This document shows positions 55,536-63,564 of a DNA stretch of 64,000 bases, piece by piece. The notes under the pieces were generated by a model. That model was not told the origin of the DNA. It did no database searches and saw only the letters and a list, made by a program, of their open reading frames with translations. Source of the stretch: Vulcaniibacterium gelatinicum. GTDB taxonomy: Bacteria; Pseudomonadota; Gammaproteobacteria; Xanthomonadales; Xanthomonadaceae. Within the stretch, counting starts at the first letter, position 1; the number at the start of each line of letters is the position of its first letter. A program made the position numbers and the translations under genes. The stretch covers positions 1-64,000 of the forward strand of contig NZ_VNKO01000013.1 in the NCBI RefSeq assembly GCF_008033445.1, read 5' to 3'.

Positions 55536-58064
55536 ATGGCCAAGAACCTGCTCATCGTCGAGTCGCCCGCCAAGGCGCGGACGATCAACAAGTACCTCGG
55601 CAAGGACTTCCAGGTCCTGGCCTCGTACGGCCATGTCCGCGACCTGGTGCCGAAGGAGGGCGCGGTGGACCCCGAGCGCGGCTTCGCCATGCGCTACGAG
55701 CTGATCGAGAAGAACGAAAAGCACGTGGAGGCGATCGCCAGGGCGGCGAAGGCGGCCGAGGCCCTGTACCTGGCCACCGACCCCGACCGCGAGGGCGAGG
55801 CGATCTCCTGGCACATCGCCGAGATCCTGCGCGAGCGCGGCCTGCTCGAGGGCAAGCCGCTGCACCGGGTGGTGTTCACCGAGATCACCCCGCGCGCGAT
55901 CCGCGAGGCGATCGCACATCCGCGCGCGATCTCCGCGCCGCTGGTGGATGCGCAGCAGGCGCGGCGCGCGCTCGACTACCTGGTCGGCTTCAACCTCTCG
56001 CCGGTGCTGTGGCGCAAGGTGCAGCGCGGCCTGTCGGCCGGGCGCGTGCAGTCGCCGGCGCTGCGCATGATCGTCGAGCGCGAGGAGGAGATCGAGGCGT
56101 TCGTGCCGCGCGAGTACTGGACGGTGGAGGCCGAGTGCGCGCATCCGGTGCAATCGTTCACCGCCAAGCTGATCAGGCTCGACGGGCACAAGGTCGAACA
56201 GTTCACCATCACCGCCGCCGCGCAGGCCGAAGCCGCGCGCGCGCGCATCGCGGCCGCGGCGGGCGGCACGCTGTACGTCACCGACGTGGCCAGCAAGGAG
56301 CGCAAGCGCCGCCCGGCGCCGCCGTTCACCACCTCCACCCTGCAGCAGGAAGCCTCGCGCAAGCTCGGCTTCACCACCAAGCGCACCATGCAGGTGGCGC
56401 AGAAGCTGTACGAGGGCGTGAACCTGGGCGAGGAAGGCACGGTCGGCCTGATCACCTACATGCGTACCGACTCGGTGCACCTGTCCGGCGAGGCGCTGCA
56501 CGAGCTGCGCGACGTGATCGCGCGCGACTTCGGCACCCAGGCGCTGCCGGACAAGCCGAACGTGTACCGCACCAAGTCCAAGAACGCGCAGGAGGCGCAC
56601 GAGGCGATCCGCCCGACCTCGGCGCTGCGCACCCCGGCGCAGGTCGCGCGCTACCTGTCCGAGGACGAGCGCCGCCTGTACGAGCTGGTGTGGAAGCGCG
56701 CGGTGGCCTCGCAGATGGTGCCGGCCACGCTCAACACCGTGAGCGTGGACCTGGCCGCCGGCAGCGAGCACGCGTTCCGCGCCACCGGCACCACGGTGGT
56801 GGATCCGGGCTTCCTCGCCGTGTACGAGGAGGGCCGCGACGCCAGGGGCGCCGAGGACGAGGACGAGGGCCGCAAGCTGCCGCCGATGCGCCCCGGCGAC
56901 CGCATCCCGCTCGAGCGCATCCACGCCGACCAGCACTTCACCCAGCCGCCGCCGCGCTACACCGAGGCCTCGCTGGTCAAGGCGCTGGAGGAGTACGGCA
57001 TCGGCCGGCCGTCCACCTACGCCTCGATCATCCAGACCCTGCTGTTCCGCAAGTACGTGGAGATGGAGAGCCGCAGCTTCCGGCCCACCGACGTCGGCCG
57101 CGCGGTGTCGAAGTTCCTCAGTTCGCACTTCACCCGCTACGTGGACTACGACTTCACCGCGAAGATGGAGGACGAACTCGACGCGGTCAGCCGCGGCGAG
57201 GAGGACTGGGTGCCGCTGATGGAGAAGTTCTGGGGCCCGTTCAAGGAGCTGGTCGCGGACAAGACCGAGAGCGTGGACCGCAGCGAGGCCACCGGCGCGC
57301 GCGAGCTCGGCACCGACCCGAAGACCGGCAAGCCGGTCAGCGTGCGCCTGGGCCGGTTCGGGCCGTACGCGCAGATCGGCAGCGCCGAGGACGAGGAGAA
57401 GCCGCAGTTCGCCTCGCTGCGCCCCGGCCAGAGCATGCACACGCTCACGCTCGAGGAGGCGCTGGAGCTGTTCAAGCTGCCGCGCAAGCTCGGCGTCAGC
57501 AACGGCGAGGAGGTCACGGTCGGCATCGGCCGCTTCGGCCCGTTCGCCAGGCGCGGCCAGACCTACGCCTCGCTCGGCAAGGACGACGATCCGCACACGG
57601 TCACGCTCGAGCGCGCGGTCGCCCTGATCGAGGCCAAGGAGGAGATCGCGCGCAACCGGGTGATCAAGTCGTTTCCGGACAGTGACATCCAGGTGCTCAA
57701 CGGCCGCTACGGCCCGTACATCAGCGACGGCAAGCGCAACGGCCGCATTCCCAAGGACCGCGACCCGGCCTCGCTCACCCTGGAGGAAGTCACCCGGCTG
57801 CTGGCCGAGACCGGCAAGCCGGCGCGCGGGCGCTTCGGACGCGCCGCGGCCAAGACCGCCGAGGCGAAGAAGGCGGCGAAGCGGGCGGCGAAGCAGGCCG
57901 CCGGCGCCGCGACGAAGAAAACCGCCACGAAGAAAACCGCGGCGAAAAAGGCGGTGAAGAAGGCGGCGAAACCGGCCGCGGCCACCGCGCCCGCCGCGCC
58001 GCCGTCGCTGCTTACGCCCAAGCCGTTCACCGGCCGCAAGACCGTGGTGAAGAAGGCGTCCTGA
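55536..58064 (+). CDS. topA: DNA topoisomerase I without zinc ribbons
   Basis: Type IA topoisomerase that relaxes negative supercoils. The 842-residue protein has the TOPRIM domain (LLIVESPAKA, TDPDREGEAISWH), the active-site Tyr308 in TYMRTDS and the archway domains. E. coli TopA ends in Cys4 zinc ribbons. This protein has one cysteine in total and instead carries three Gly-rich repeats (GRFGPYAQIG, GRFGPFARRG, GRYGPYISDG) and a Lys/Ala-rich tail of about 65 residues. That layout resembles mycobacterial TopA. The ATG at 55536 gives the normal N-terminus. Confidence 0.96.
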   Translation: MAKNLLIVESPAKARTINKYLGKDFQVLASYGHVRDLVPKEGAVDPERGFAMRYELIEKNEKHVEAIARAAKAAEALYLATDPDREGEAISWHIAEILRERGLLEGKPLHRVVFTEITPRAIREAIAHPRAISAPLVDAQQARRALDYLVGFNLSPVLWRKVQRGLSAGRVQSPALRMIVEREEEIEAFVPREYWTVEAECAHPVQSFTAKLIRLDGHKVEQFTITAAAQAEAARARIAAAAGGTLYVTDVASKERKRRPAPPFTTSTLQQEASRKLGFTTKRTMQVAQKLYEGVNLGEEGTVGLITYMRTDSVHLSGEALHELRDVIARDFGTQALPDKPNVYRTKSKNAQEAHEAIRPTSALRTPAQVARYLSEDERRLYELVWKRAVASQMVPATLNTVSVDLAAGSEHAFRATGTTVVDPGFLAVYEEGRDARGAEDEDEGRKLPPMRPGDRIPLERIHADQHFTQPPPRYTEASLVKALEEYGIGRPSTYASIIQTLLFRKYVEMESRSFRPTDVGRAVSKFLSSHFTRYVDYDFTAKMEDELDAVSRGEEDWVPLMEKFWGPFKELVADKTESVDRSEATGARELGTDPKTGKPVSVRLGRFGPYAQIGSAEDEEKPQFASLRPGQSMHTLTLEEALELFKLPRKLGVSNGEEVTVGIGRFGPFARRGQTYASLGKDDDPHTVTLERAVALIEAKEEIARNRVIKSFPDSDIQVLNGRYGPYISDGKRNGRIPKDRDPASLTLEEVTRLLAETGKPARGRFGRAAAKTAEAKKAAKRAAKQAAGAATKKTATKKTAAKKAVKKAAKPAAATAPAAPPSLLTPKPFTGRKTVVKKAS

Positions 58065-58067
58065 GCC

Positions 58068-58631
58068 ATGGCCGGGATCCTGTCCATCGCCGATTGCGTG
58101 CAGGCGCTGCGCCGCGGCGGGGTGATCGCCTATCCCACCGAGGGCGTGTGGGGCCTGGGCTGCGATCCGTTCGATCAGGCCGCGGTGCTGCAGCTGCTGG
58201 CGCTCAAGCAGCGTCCGGTGGAGAAGGGCCTGATCCTGATCGCCGGTGATCTGGCCCAGCTCGACGGCCTGCTCGCCTGGGACACGCTGGCGGAGGAGCG
58301 CCGCGCCGCGGTGCTGGCCAGCTGGCCCGGGCCCAACACCTGGATCGTGCCGGCCACCCCGCGCGTGCCGGCCTGGATCAGCGGCGGCCAGGCCGGGGTC
58401 GCGGTGCGGGTCAGCGCGCATCCGGAGGTGGTCGCCCTGTGCGCCGCGTTCGGCGGGCCGCTGGTGTCCACCAGCGCCAACCTCAGCGGCGCGCCGGCCG
58501 CGCGCACCCGCGCCGAGCTGGATCCGGCCCTGCTCGCCCGGCTCGACGGCATCGCCCCCGGCGAGACCGGCGGCCGCGCCGGGCCGAGCACGATCCGCGA
58601 CGCCCGCACCGGCGAGGTGCTGCGCGCCTGA
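58068..58631 (+). CDS. tsaC: L-threonylcarbamoyladenylate synthase TsaC
   Basis: Makes threonylcarbamoyl-AMP for the t6A37 modification of ANN-decoding tRNAs. The 187-residue protein has the Sua5/YrdC fold with GVIAYPTEGVWGLGCDP, the KQRPVEKGLILI loop and VSTSANLSG. The short form without a Sua5 extension is TsaC. Three nt after topA. Confidence 0.94.
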   Translation: MAGILSIADCVQALRRGGVIAYPTEGVWGLGCDPFDQAAVLQLLALKQRPVEKGLILIAGDLAQLDGLLAWDTLAEERRAAVLASWPGPNTWIVPATPRVPAWISGGQAGVAVRVSAHPEVVALCAAFGGPLVSTSANLSGAPAARTRAELDPALLARLDGIAPGETGGRAGPSTIRDARTGEVLRA

Positions 58632-58720
58632 GCGGCCGCGCGCCGCCGGCGTGAACCGGCGATGAGCGCTGCCCGCGCGCCGGCTGCCGGCGCGCGCGGA
58701 ATCGCGCACCATGAGGGCGG

Positions 58721-59392
58721 ATGCCCCGCTGCCTGCGCCTGCTGCTGTCGCTCCTGCTCGCCTGCGCGGGCCCGGTGGCGGCCGCGCCGCCTGCGCCGCC
58801 GGCCGCGCCGGCGGGCCAGGTCACGATCTACCGCTGCGTGGACGCCAAGGGCCGGCTGACCCTGCGTGATTCGCCCTGCGCCGCGGGCGAGCGCCAGCAG
58901 ATGCGCACGATGCAGCGGCCGCAGGATCCGCCGCCGCGGCCGACGTCCGCGCCGGCCCCCACCGCGCCCGCCGCCCCCGCGCTGGTGCGCGACCGGGTGG
59001 TCGTGGCCTGGCCGCCGCAGCCGCTGTACGAATGCATCCGTCCCGACGGCAGCCGCTACACCAGCGACAGCGGCGAGGGCAATCCGCGCTGGGTGCCGCT
59101 GTGGACGCTGGGCTATCCGCTGCTGGTGCCGCGCAACCCGCTCGGCGACCGGGTCGGCGCGCCGCCGCCGCGGCCGGGCGATCCACCGCTGGCGGTGGTG
59201 TACGGCCCGCCGCCGATGACCTTCGTGCGCGACGAGTGCCATCCGCTGCCGCAGGCCGAGGTCTGCGCGCGCCTGCGCGACCGCCGCGACGAGATCCGCC
59301 GCCGGTTCTTCAACGCGATGCCGTCCGAGCGCGATGCGCTGCGCGTGGAGGAGCGCGCGATCAACGCGCGCCTGGCCAGCGATTGCGACTGA
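58721..59392 (+). CDS. Secreted DUF4124-like protein, paralogue 1
   Basis: A 223-residue protein with a signal peptide (about 1-21) and a DUF4124-type N-terminal module (VTIYRCVDAKGRLTLRDSPC). A Pro/Ala-rich linker and a Cys-containing C-terminal domain (LYECIRPDGSRYTSDSGEG, CHPLPQAEVCARLRDRRDE) follow. Function unknown; periplasmic by inference. AGGG lies just before the ATG. Tandem with a similar gene 38 nt downstream. Confidence 0.75.
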   Translation: MPRCLRLLLSLLLACAGPVAAAPPAPPAAPAGQVTIYRCVDAKGRLTLRDSPCAAGERQQMRTMQRPQDPPPRPTSAPAPTAPAAPALVRDRVVVAWPPQPLYECIRPDGSRYTSDSGEGNPRWVPLWTLGYPLLVPRNPLGDRVGAPPPRPGDPPLAVVYGPPPMTFVRDECHPLPQAEVCARLRDRRDEIRRRFFNAMPSERDALRVEERAINARLASDCD

Positions 59393-59430
59393 GCGCCGCG
59401 CGCCGGCGCGCATGACGTAAGCTCGCCGCG

Positions 59431-60060
59431 ATGCGCTCGCGCCTGCTGCCCCTCGTGCTGCTGTGCTGTGCCCCGGTCCTCGCCCAGGACACGGTGATCT
59501 ACCGTTGCACCGCCGCCGACGGCACGGTGACGCTGCAGAACGATCGCCCGTGTCCGGCCGGCACGCGCCAGGAGATGCGGCGCGTCGGCGCGCTGCCCGC
59601 GGCCCCGCCGCCGGCGTCGGCGGCGCCCGTGCCGGCGGCCTCCCGTCCGCCGCCGCCCGAGGCGCAGTTCGAGCTGGTGCGCGGCCCGCTGCAGGCGCCG
59701 GCATCGCCCGCCCCAGCCGCCGACGCCACGCCACGCCCGCCGCCTCCGCCGCTGTTCCTGTGCCGCAGTTGGGACAACGACGACTACTTCAGCGACACCG
59801 CCACGCCCGAGCCGCGCTGCGTGCCGCTGGCCACGGTCGGCATCGGCGGCGATCCGCGCCTGGGCGCGGGCAGCGCCTGCGAGGTGCGGACCGACACCTG
59901 CGCCGCGGTGCCGGCCGAGGCGCTGTGCCGGGCCTGGCGCCAGCGCGTGGACGAGGCCGAGTTCCGCTGGAAGTTCGCCGGCGCCGGCGACGGCGATCCG
60001 CGCAAGGCCGAGTATGAACGCCTGGCGCAGGTGCTGCGCGGCAGCGCGTGCGCGCCCTGA
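59431..60060 (+). CDS. Secreted DUF4124-like protein, paralogue 2
   Basis: A 209-residue protein built like its upstream neighbour: signal peptide (about 1-18), Cys module VIYRCTAADGTVTLQNDRPC, Pro-rich linker and a C-terminal domain with Cys (LFLCRSWDNDDYFSD, TCAAVPAEALCRAWRQRV). The two look like a tandem duplication that has diverged. A TAAGCT hexamer only 7 nt before the ATG could be a -10 for a leaderless transcript. Confidence 0.75.
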   Translation: MRSRLLPLVLLCCAPVLAQDTVIYRCTAADGTVTLQNDRPCPAGTRQEMRRVGALPAAPPPASAAPVPAASRPPPPEAQFELVRGPLQAPASPAPAADATPRPPPPPLFLCRSWDNDDYFSDTATPEPRCVPLATVGIGGDPRLGAGSACEVRTDTCAAVPAEALCRAWRQRVDEAEFRWKFAGAGDGDPRKAEYERLAQVLRGSACAP

Positions 60061-60061
60061 G

Positions 60062-60838
60062 CTAGAAGCCGTAGCGCAGGAAGCCGCCGTCCACGGCGAT
60101 GCACTCGCCGGTGATGTAGCTCGCCGCCGGCAGGCACAGGAACGCCACCGCCGCGGCCACTTCCTCCGGCTCGCCGACGCGGCCCATCGGGGTGCGCAGC
60201 AGCACGTCGTCGAGGTAGTCGGGGTCGGCCAGCTTGGCCGAGGTGCGGCGGGTGCGGATGTACCAGGGCGCGACCGCATTGACGCGCACGCCGTCCTCGG
60301 CCCATTCGACGGCGAGGTTCCTGGTCAACTGGTGCAGGGCGGCCTTGCTCATGCCGTAGGGCGAGCCGGTGCGGACGTGGGTCAGGCCGGAGACGCTGCC
60401 GACGTTGACGATGCAGGAGCTGGCGTGGCGGGTCAGCAGCGGGTGGGCGTAGCGCGAGAGTTCGAAGGCGGAGAACAGGTTCACTTCGAAGATCGCGCGC
60501 CATTCGTCCTCGGTGTACTCGACGGTCGGCTTGCTCTGGTTGCCGCCGGCGTTGTTGACGAGGATGTTCAGGCCTTCGCCGTGGTCCTCGACCCAGTCGA
60601 GGATCTCGCGCCGCTGTTCGTCGTCGGCGACGTCGGCGGCGAAGGTGGCGATGCGGCGGTGCGGGAACTCTTCCTCGAGTTCGGCGCGGGTGGCGTCGAG
60701 GGGGGCGGATTCGCGCGCGACGAGCAGGACGTCGGCGCCGAAGCCGAGCAGTTCGCGGGCGATGGCGCGGCCGATGCCGGCGCTGGCGCCGGTGACCAGG
60801 GCGAGTTGTCCGTCCAGCCGCCAGCGGTGCGGGTCCAT
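60062..60838 (-). CDS. Tropinone reductase-like SDR family oxidoreductase
   Basis: A 258-residue [16 protein letters not shown], the Ser in VNVGSVSG and YGMSK form the complete cofactor and catalytic set; ARESAPL after strand 2 suggests NADP. The segment WYIRTRRT and the overall pattern match the tropinone-reductase-like bacterial group. The substrate is unknown. Convergent with the DUF4124 gene, 1 nt apart. Confidence 0.88.
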   Translation of the reverse strand: MDPHRWRLDGQLALVTGASAGIGRAIARELLGFGADVLLVARESAPLDATRAELEEEFPHRRIATFAADVADDEQRREILDWVEDHGEGLNILVNNAGGNQSKPTVEYTEDEWRAIFEVNLFSAFELSRYAHPLLTRHASSCIVNVGSVSGLTHVRTGSPYGMSKAALHQLTRNLAVEWAEDGVRVNAVAPWYIRTRRTSAKLADPDYLDDVLLRTPMGRVGEPEEVAAAVAFLCLPAASYITGECIAVDGGFLRYGF

Positions 60839-60903
60839 GTCGCCTGTCTCCGTGCGGGTGCGGGCGTAGGATAGCCCGCAGCCCTGCCGTGGAGGGATCT
60901 CCG

Positions 60904-61143
60904 ATGCGTCTGACCATCCTGAGCTGTGCGTTGGTGCTCGCAGCCTGTTCGCGGCCCGAGCCGCCGCCCACCGACCAGCCGCCCGAGCCGCAGGCGGAAT
61001 CGCACACCGAGCTGCGCGACGCGATCCAGCAGCCGCTGGACAAGGCACGCGCGGTCGAGCAGACGGTGGAGGATGCGGCGGAGAAGCAGCGCGAGGAGAT
61101 TGACGCGCAGACGGGGGGGGTGAGCGTGGCTCCGGTCAACTGA
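60904..61143 (+). CDS. Small lipoprotein
   Basis: A 79-residue lipoprotein: signal peptide with lipobox VLAAC (Cys at about 16), then a Pro-rich segment and an acidic helix (about 40-70). No family recognised. GGAGG lies 8 nt before the ATG. Divergent from the SDR gene across 65 nt. Confidence 0.7.
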   Translation: MRLTILSCALVLAACSRPEPPPTDQPPEPQAESHTELRDAIQQPLDKARAVEQTVEDAAEKQREEIDAQTGGVSVAPVN

Positions 61144-61250
61144 CCCCCGCTGCCCGGGTCGCGACGGCCTCGCGTCCCTGTCCCCGCAGCGGGTCGGGCG
61201 TGGCGCGAAGGCCGCGCCGGCCTGCTCCATCCCCTCCCGCGACTGGCTGC

Positions 61251-62666
61251 TCACATCCGCATGGCGGGCGTGCGCACCGCCAGCGGCGCCGGCGCGTGCT
61301 CGCCGGGCGCAGGGGGCGCCTGTCGGGCCTCCTGTTCACGCAACGCCCGCACGCACTCGGCCTGCTGCCGCTCCCAGGCCTGGCCGTCCGGCGTGCGCCG
61401 GTACTCGGCCATCACCTGCGAGAACGCGCGGCCGTCGTCGCGCAGGTAGGCGGCCAGCGCGCGGTCGAGCAGATCGTCGGTGGGCGAGCGCGCGGCGGCC
61501 GGCTGCGCGGCCGGTTGCAGGGCCTGGCAGCCGAACCCGGGCATCGCGCCCGGCGCGGTGCGCCGCTCGACCAGCGCGTCCAGCCCGGCATCGATCGGGT
61601 CCTTGCCCTGGAGGCCCGCGGCCGGCGACTGGTCCACCACGCGCCTGCGCTCGCCGGTGCGGTCGAAGAACGAGGTCCGGTACAGCCCGGCCATGCCGAG
61701 CTCGGAGCGGTGCACCACGGACATGGACGGATCGTCGGGCACCGGCTGCTCGCGCAGGAACGGCCGGTCGCTCAGGCGGTTGAGGAAGGCGACGCCGAGG
61801 TTGAAGCTGAGCACGCCCAGGCCGTTGCGCGCGTAGGTGTTGCCGATGTCGCTGTGGGCGCCGCCGACGGTGACGTGGAGGTTGCGGCAGTCCTCGCTGA
61901 AGCCGGGCGGGACATGGTCGCTGACCGGAAACAGGTTGCGCTTCTCGTCCTGCGCGCTGATCTGGAACGTGCTCAGGGCGGAAGCCGGCAACCGGCGGTC
62001 GTGGTCCTCGGCGCCGGTGGCGACCGGATCGAACAGCAGGGCGGCCTGCAGGGTCTTCCCCGGCGGCACCAGCGGCGGGCGGTCGGCGTATTCGATGCGG
62101 GTGATGAGGCCTTCGCTGTCCCTTAGGACCCTGGCGTCCGTCGGATCGCGAATGCCGCGCTCCTCGATCATCCGCAGCAGCGCCGCGGCTTCTTCCGAAC
62201 CGCGACTGAAGCCGAGGCCGACCACGCGAATCTGCGCAGCGGGATCCGCGTCCAGCCACTTCTTCGCCTGTTCGCAAAGCGCGTAGTACAGCGTTTCCAC
62301 CCGTTCGTCGAAGGTATGGGCGAAGCGCCCATCCCAGAGCCGTTCGGGCGTTCGCAACACGCCGTTCTGGGTGAACGTGCCTTCGACGTAGTCGCCGGCG
62401 ATGTTGGTGATGCCCGCGGCTTTCAGGTCGCGAACCTGCTGGTAGATTCTGGCGACCGCGCTCCAGTTCTCGGGCTTGTCGTCGTACAGACTGTTGCCGG
62501 TGCCGTCGAGCGCGGCGACGAACAGGCGCTCGTGCGGGTTGTCGCTGCGCACGAGCACCGGCACGCGAAGCTGCTCCAGCGCGGCGTGCGCGCGACGATA
62601 GCTGTCCAGATCGTCGCGATCGGCGGGATAGGCGTCGCCGCCCGGGGGCCTTCCGATGGTGCCCAT
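61251..62666 (-). CDS. DUF2235/Tle1-type lipase, candidate T6SS effector
   Basis: A 471-residue alpha/beta-hydrolase of the DUF2235 group that includes the Tle1 phospholipase effectors. The opening FVAALDGTGNSL is typical. The nucleophile Ser154 is in GFSRG, Asp213 in LFDPVAT and His271 in GGAHSDIGN, a complete triad in the family order. There is no signal peptide. From about residue 395 a charged helical tail follows, possibly for loading or targeting. A lipoprotein gene ends 16 nt upstream, as expected for an immunity protein. Phospholipase activity and T6SS delivery are inferred; no T6SS genes are in the window. Confidence 0.8.
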   Translation of the reverse strand: MGTIGRPPGGDAYPADRDDLDSYRRAHAALEQLRVPVLVRSDNPHERLFVAALDGTGNSLYDDKPENWSAVARIYQQVRDLKAAGITNIAGDYVEGTFTQNGVLRTPERLWDGRFAHTFDERVETLYYALCEQAKKWLDADPAAQIRVVGLGFSRGSEEAAALLRMIEERGIRDPTDARVLRDSEGLITRIEYADRPPLVPPGKTLQAALLFDPVATGAEDHDRRLPASALSTFQISAQDEKRNLFPVSDHVPPGFSEDCRNLHVTVGGAHSDIGNTYARNGLGVLSFNLGVAFLNRLSDRPFLREQPVPDDPSMSVVHRSELGMAGLYRTSFFDRTGERRRVVDQSPAAGLQGKDPIDAGLDALVERRTAPGAMPGFGCQALQPAAQPAAARSPTDDLLDRALAAYLRDDGRAFSQVMAEYRRTPDGQAWERQQAECVRALREQEARQAPPAPGEHAPAPLAVRTPAMRM

Positions 62667-62682
62667 GTTCTAGCGTCCGTGT

Positions 62683-63291
62683 TCAATAGGTGCGGCTGAA
62701 GACCTTGATGATGTCGTCGCGGTAGTTGCTGTGCGGCCGTTCCGGATCGCGCGGTTGCTTGAGCCAGATCATCGCCCGCATGTACACGTTGATCGTGCGG
62801 TCGTTGACCTCGAGGATGATGCCGGGCGCGCCGGACGTCGCGTTGGAAGTGGCGTCCTCGCGCGCGACGTTGTGGCGGATCAGCTCGTCCCTGAAGATCT
62901 CCCCGATGTCGATTTCCGCTTCCAGCGGCGTGCCGTCCTTGGCGCGCCAGGTCACCTTGGCGGGCGGCGGGAAGTTCGGAATCGGGCCCATCCCGGCGCT
63001 GAGGATGTCCGGGTACTTGTCTCCCAGCGCCTCCGAGGACGGACGCAGCTCGTCATCCGGATGGTCGACGCGCAGCCTGCCGCGGTAGTACACCTTGCAG
63101 CCGTAGGTGCTGAAGCAATACGCGTCGAAGTAATGCGCCTTGAACTTCAACGGCCACTCGACGTCGGTGTCGAAACGCGGGCTTGAGGAGGGACCCGAGG
63201 CAGCGGTGCTCATGGCGGCGGAACATCCTGTCAGTGCGAGGGAGACGGCCACCAGGGCCGCGCCATAGCGGCTCCGTCGGGAAGCGGTCAT
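62683..63291 (-). CDS. Lipoprotein, candidate immunity protein for the Tle1-like lipase
   Basis: A 202-residue lipoprotein with lipobox LTGC (Cys at about 22) and a soluble domain that I cannot assign to a family (WPLKFKAHYFDAYCFSTYGC, AEIDIGEIFRDELIRHN, IILEVNDRTINVYMRAMIWL). Known Tle1 immunity proteins are periplasmic lipoproteins encoded next to the effector, which is the reason for the proposal. By hand count, lines within this gene are 57-62% GC against about 73% in a nearby core-gene line. The ATG at 63291 is chosen because the signal peptide starts there. Confidence 0.7.
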   Translation of the reverse strand: MTASRRSRYGAALVAVSLALTGCSAAMSTAASGPSSSPRFDTDVEWPLKFKAHYFDAYCFSTYGCKVYYRGRLRVDHPDDELRPSSEALGDKYPDILSAGMGPIPNFPPPAKVTWRAKDGTPLEAEIDIGEIFRDELIRHNVAREDATSNATSGAPGIILEVNDRTINVYMRAMIWLKQPRDPERPHSNYRDDIIKVFSRTY

Positions 63292-63422
63292 CGCGGTCGT
63301 CCTTGGCGATTGGCCGGGCGATCGTAAGCGGGCCCTGTGCGGCCGTGCAAGGTCGGGGCCCGCGTGCCCGATGCGGACGCGGCTTGGCGCTCGAGTCGGA
63401 AGCAACGGCAACGGCCAAATGG

Positions 63423-63442
63423 GTCCCGGCTTGCGCCGGGAC
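63423..63442. repeat. Dispersed hairpin repeat (PAQAG type)
   Basis: GTCCCGGC-TTGC-GCCGGGAC, 8-bp perfect arms. With its flanks it translates on the minus strand as VVPAQAGTH, a well-known signature of a dispersed palindromic repeat in proteobacteria. Located in the 273-nt gap between the lipoprotein gene and sppA. Confidence 0.65.
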
Positions 63443-63524
63443 GACGGGCTTCACCCCGACCATGGCGGCGTCCTCCCTCGCAGCGGCAGGGACACACACT
63501 CACCACTGCGCCCTGCGACGGGCA

Positions 63525-63548
63525 TCCCTCTCCCGCGCGGGAGAGGGA
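63525..63548. repeat. Perfect 24-bp palindrome (dispersed hairpin repeat)
   Basis: TCCCTCTCCCGC followed immediately by its exact reverse complement. Same family as the hairpin at 34154-34177 (CCCTC...CCGC core). It lies 16 nt past the sppA stop and may serve as a transcript end. Confidence 0.65.
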
Positions 63549-63564
63549 CGTCATCGCAATCGCA

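Noticed and set aside
62683-63411. A 242-residue version of the lipoprotein starting at 63411
   Set aside because: The extra 40 residues precede the signal peptide and would bury the lipobox; ATG 63291 is better.
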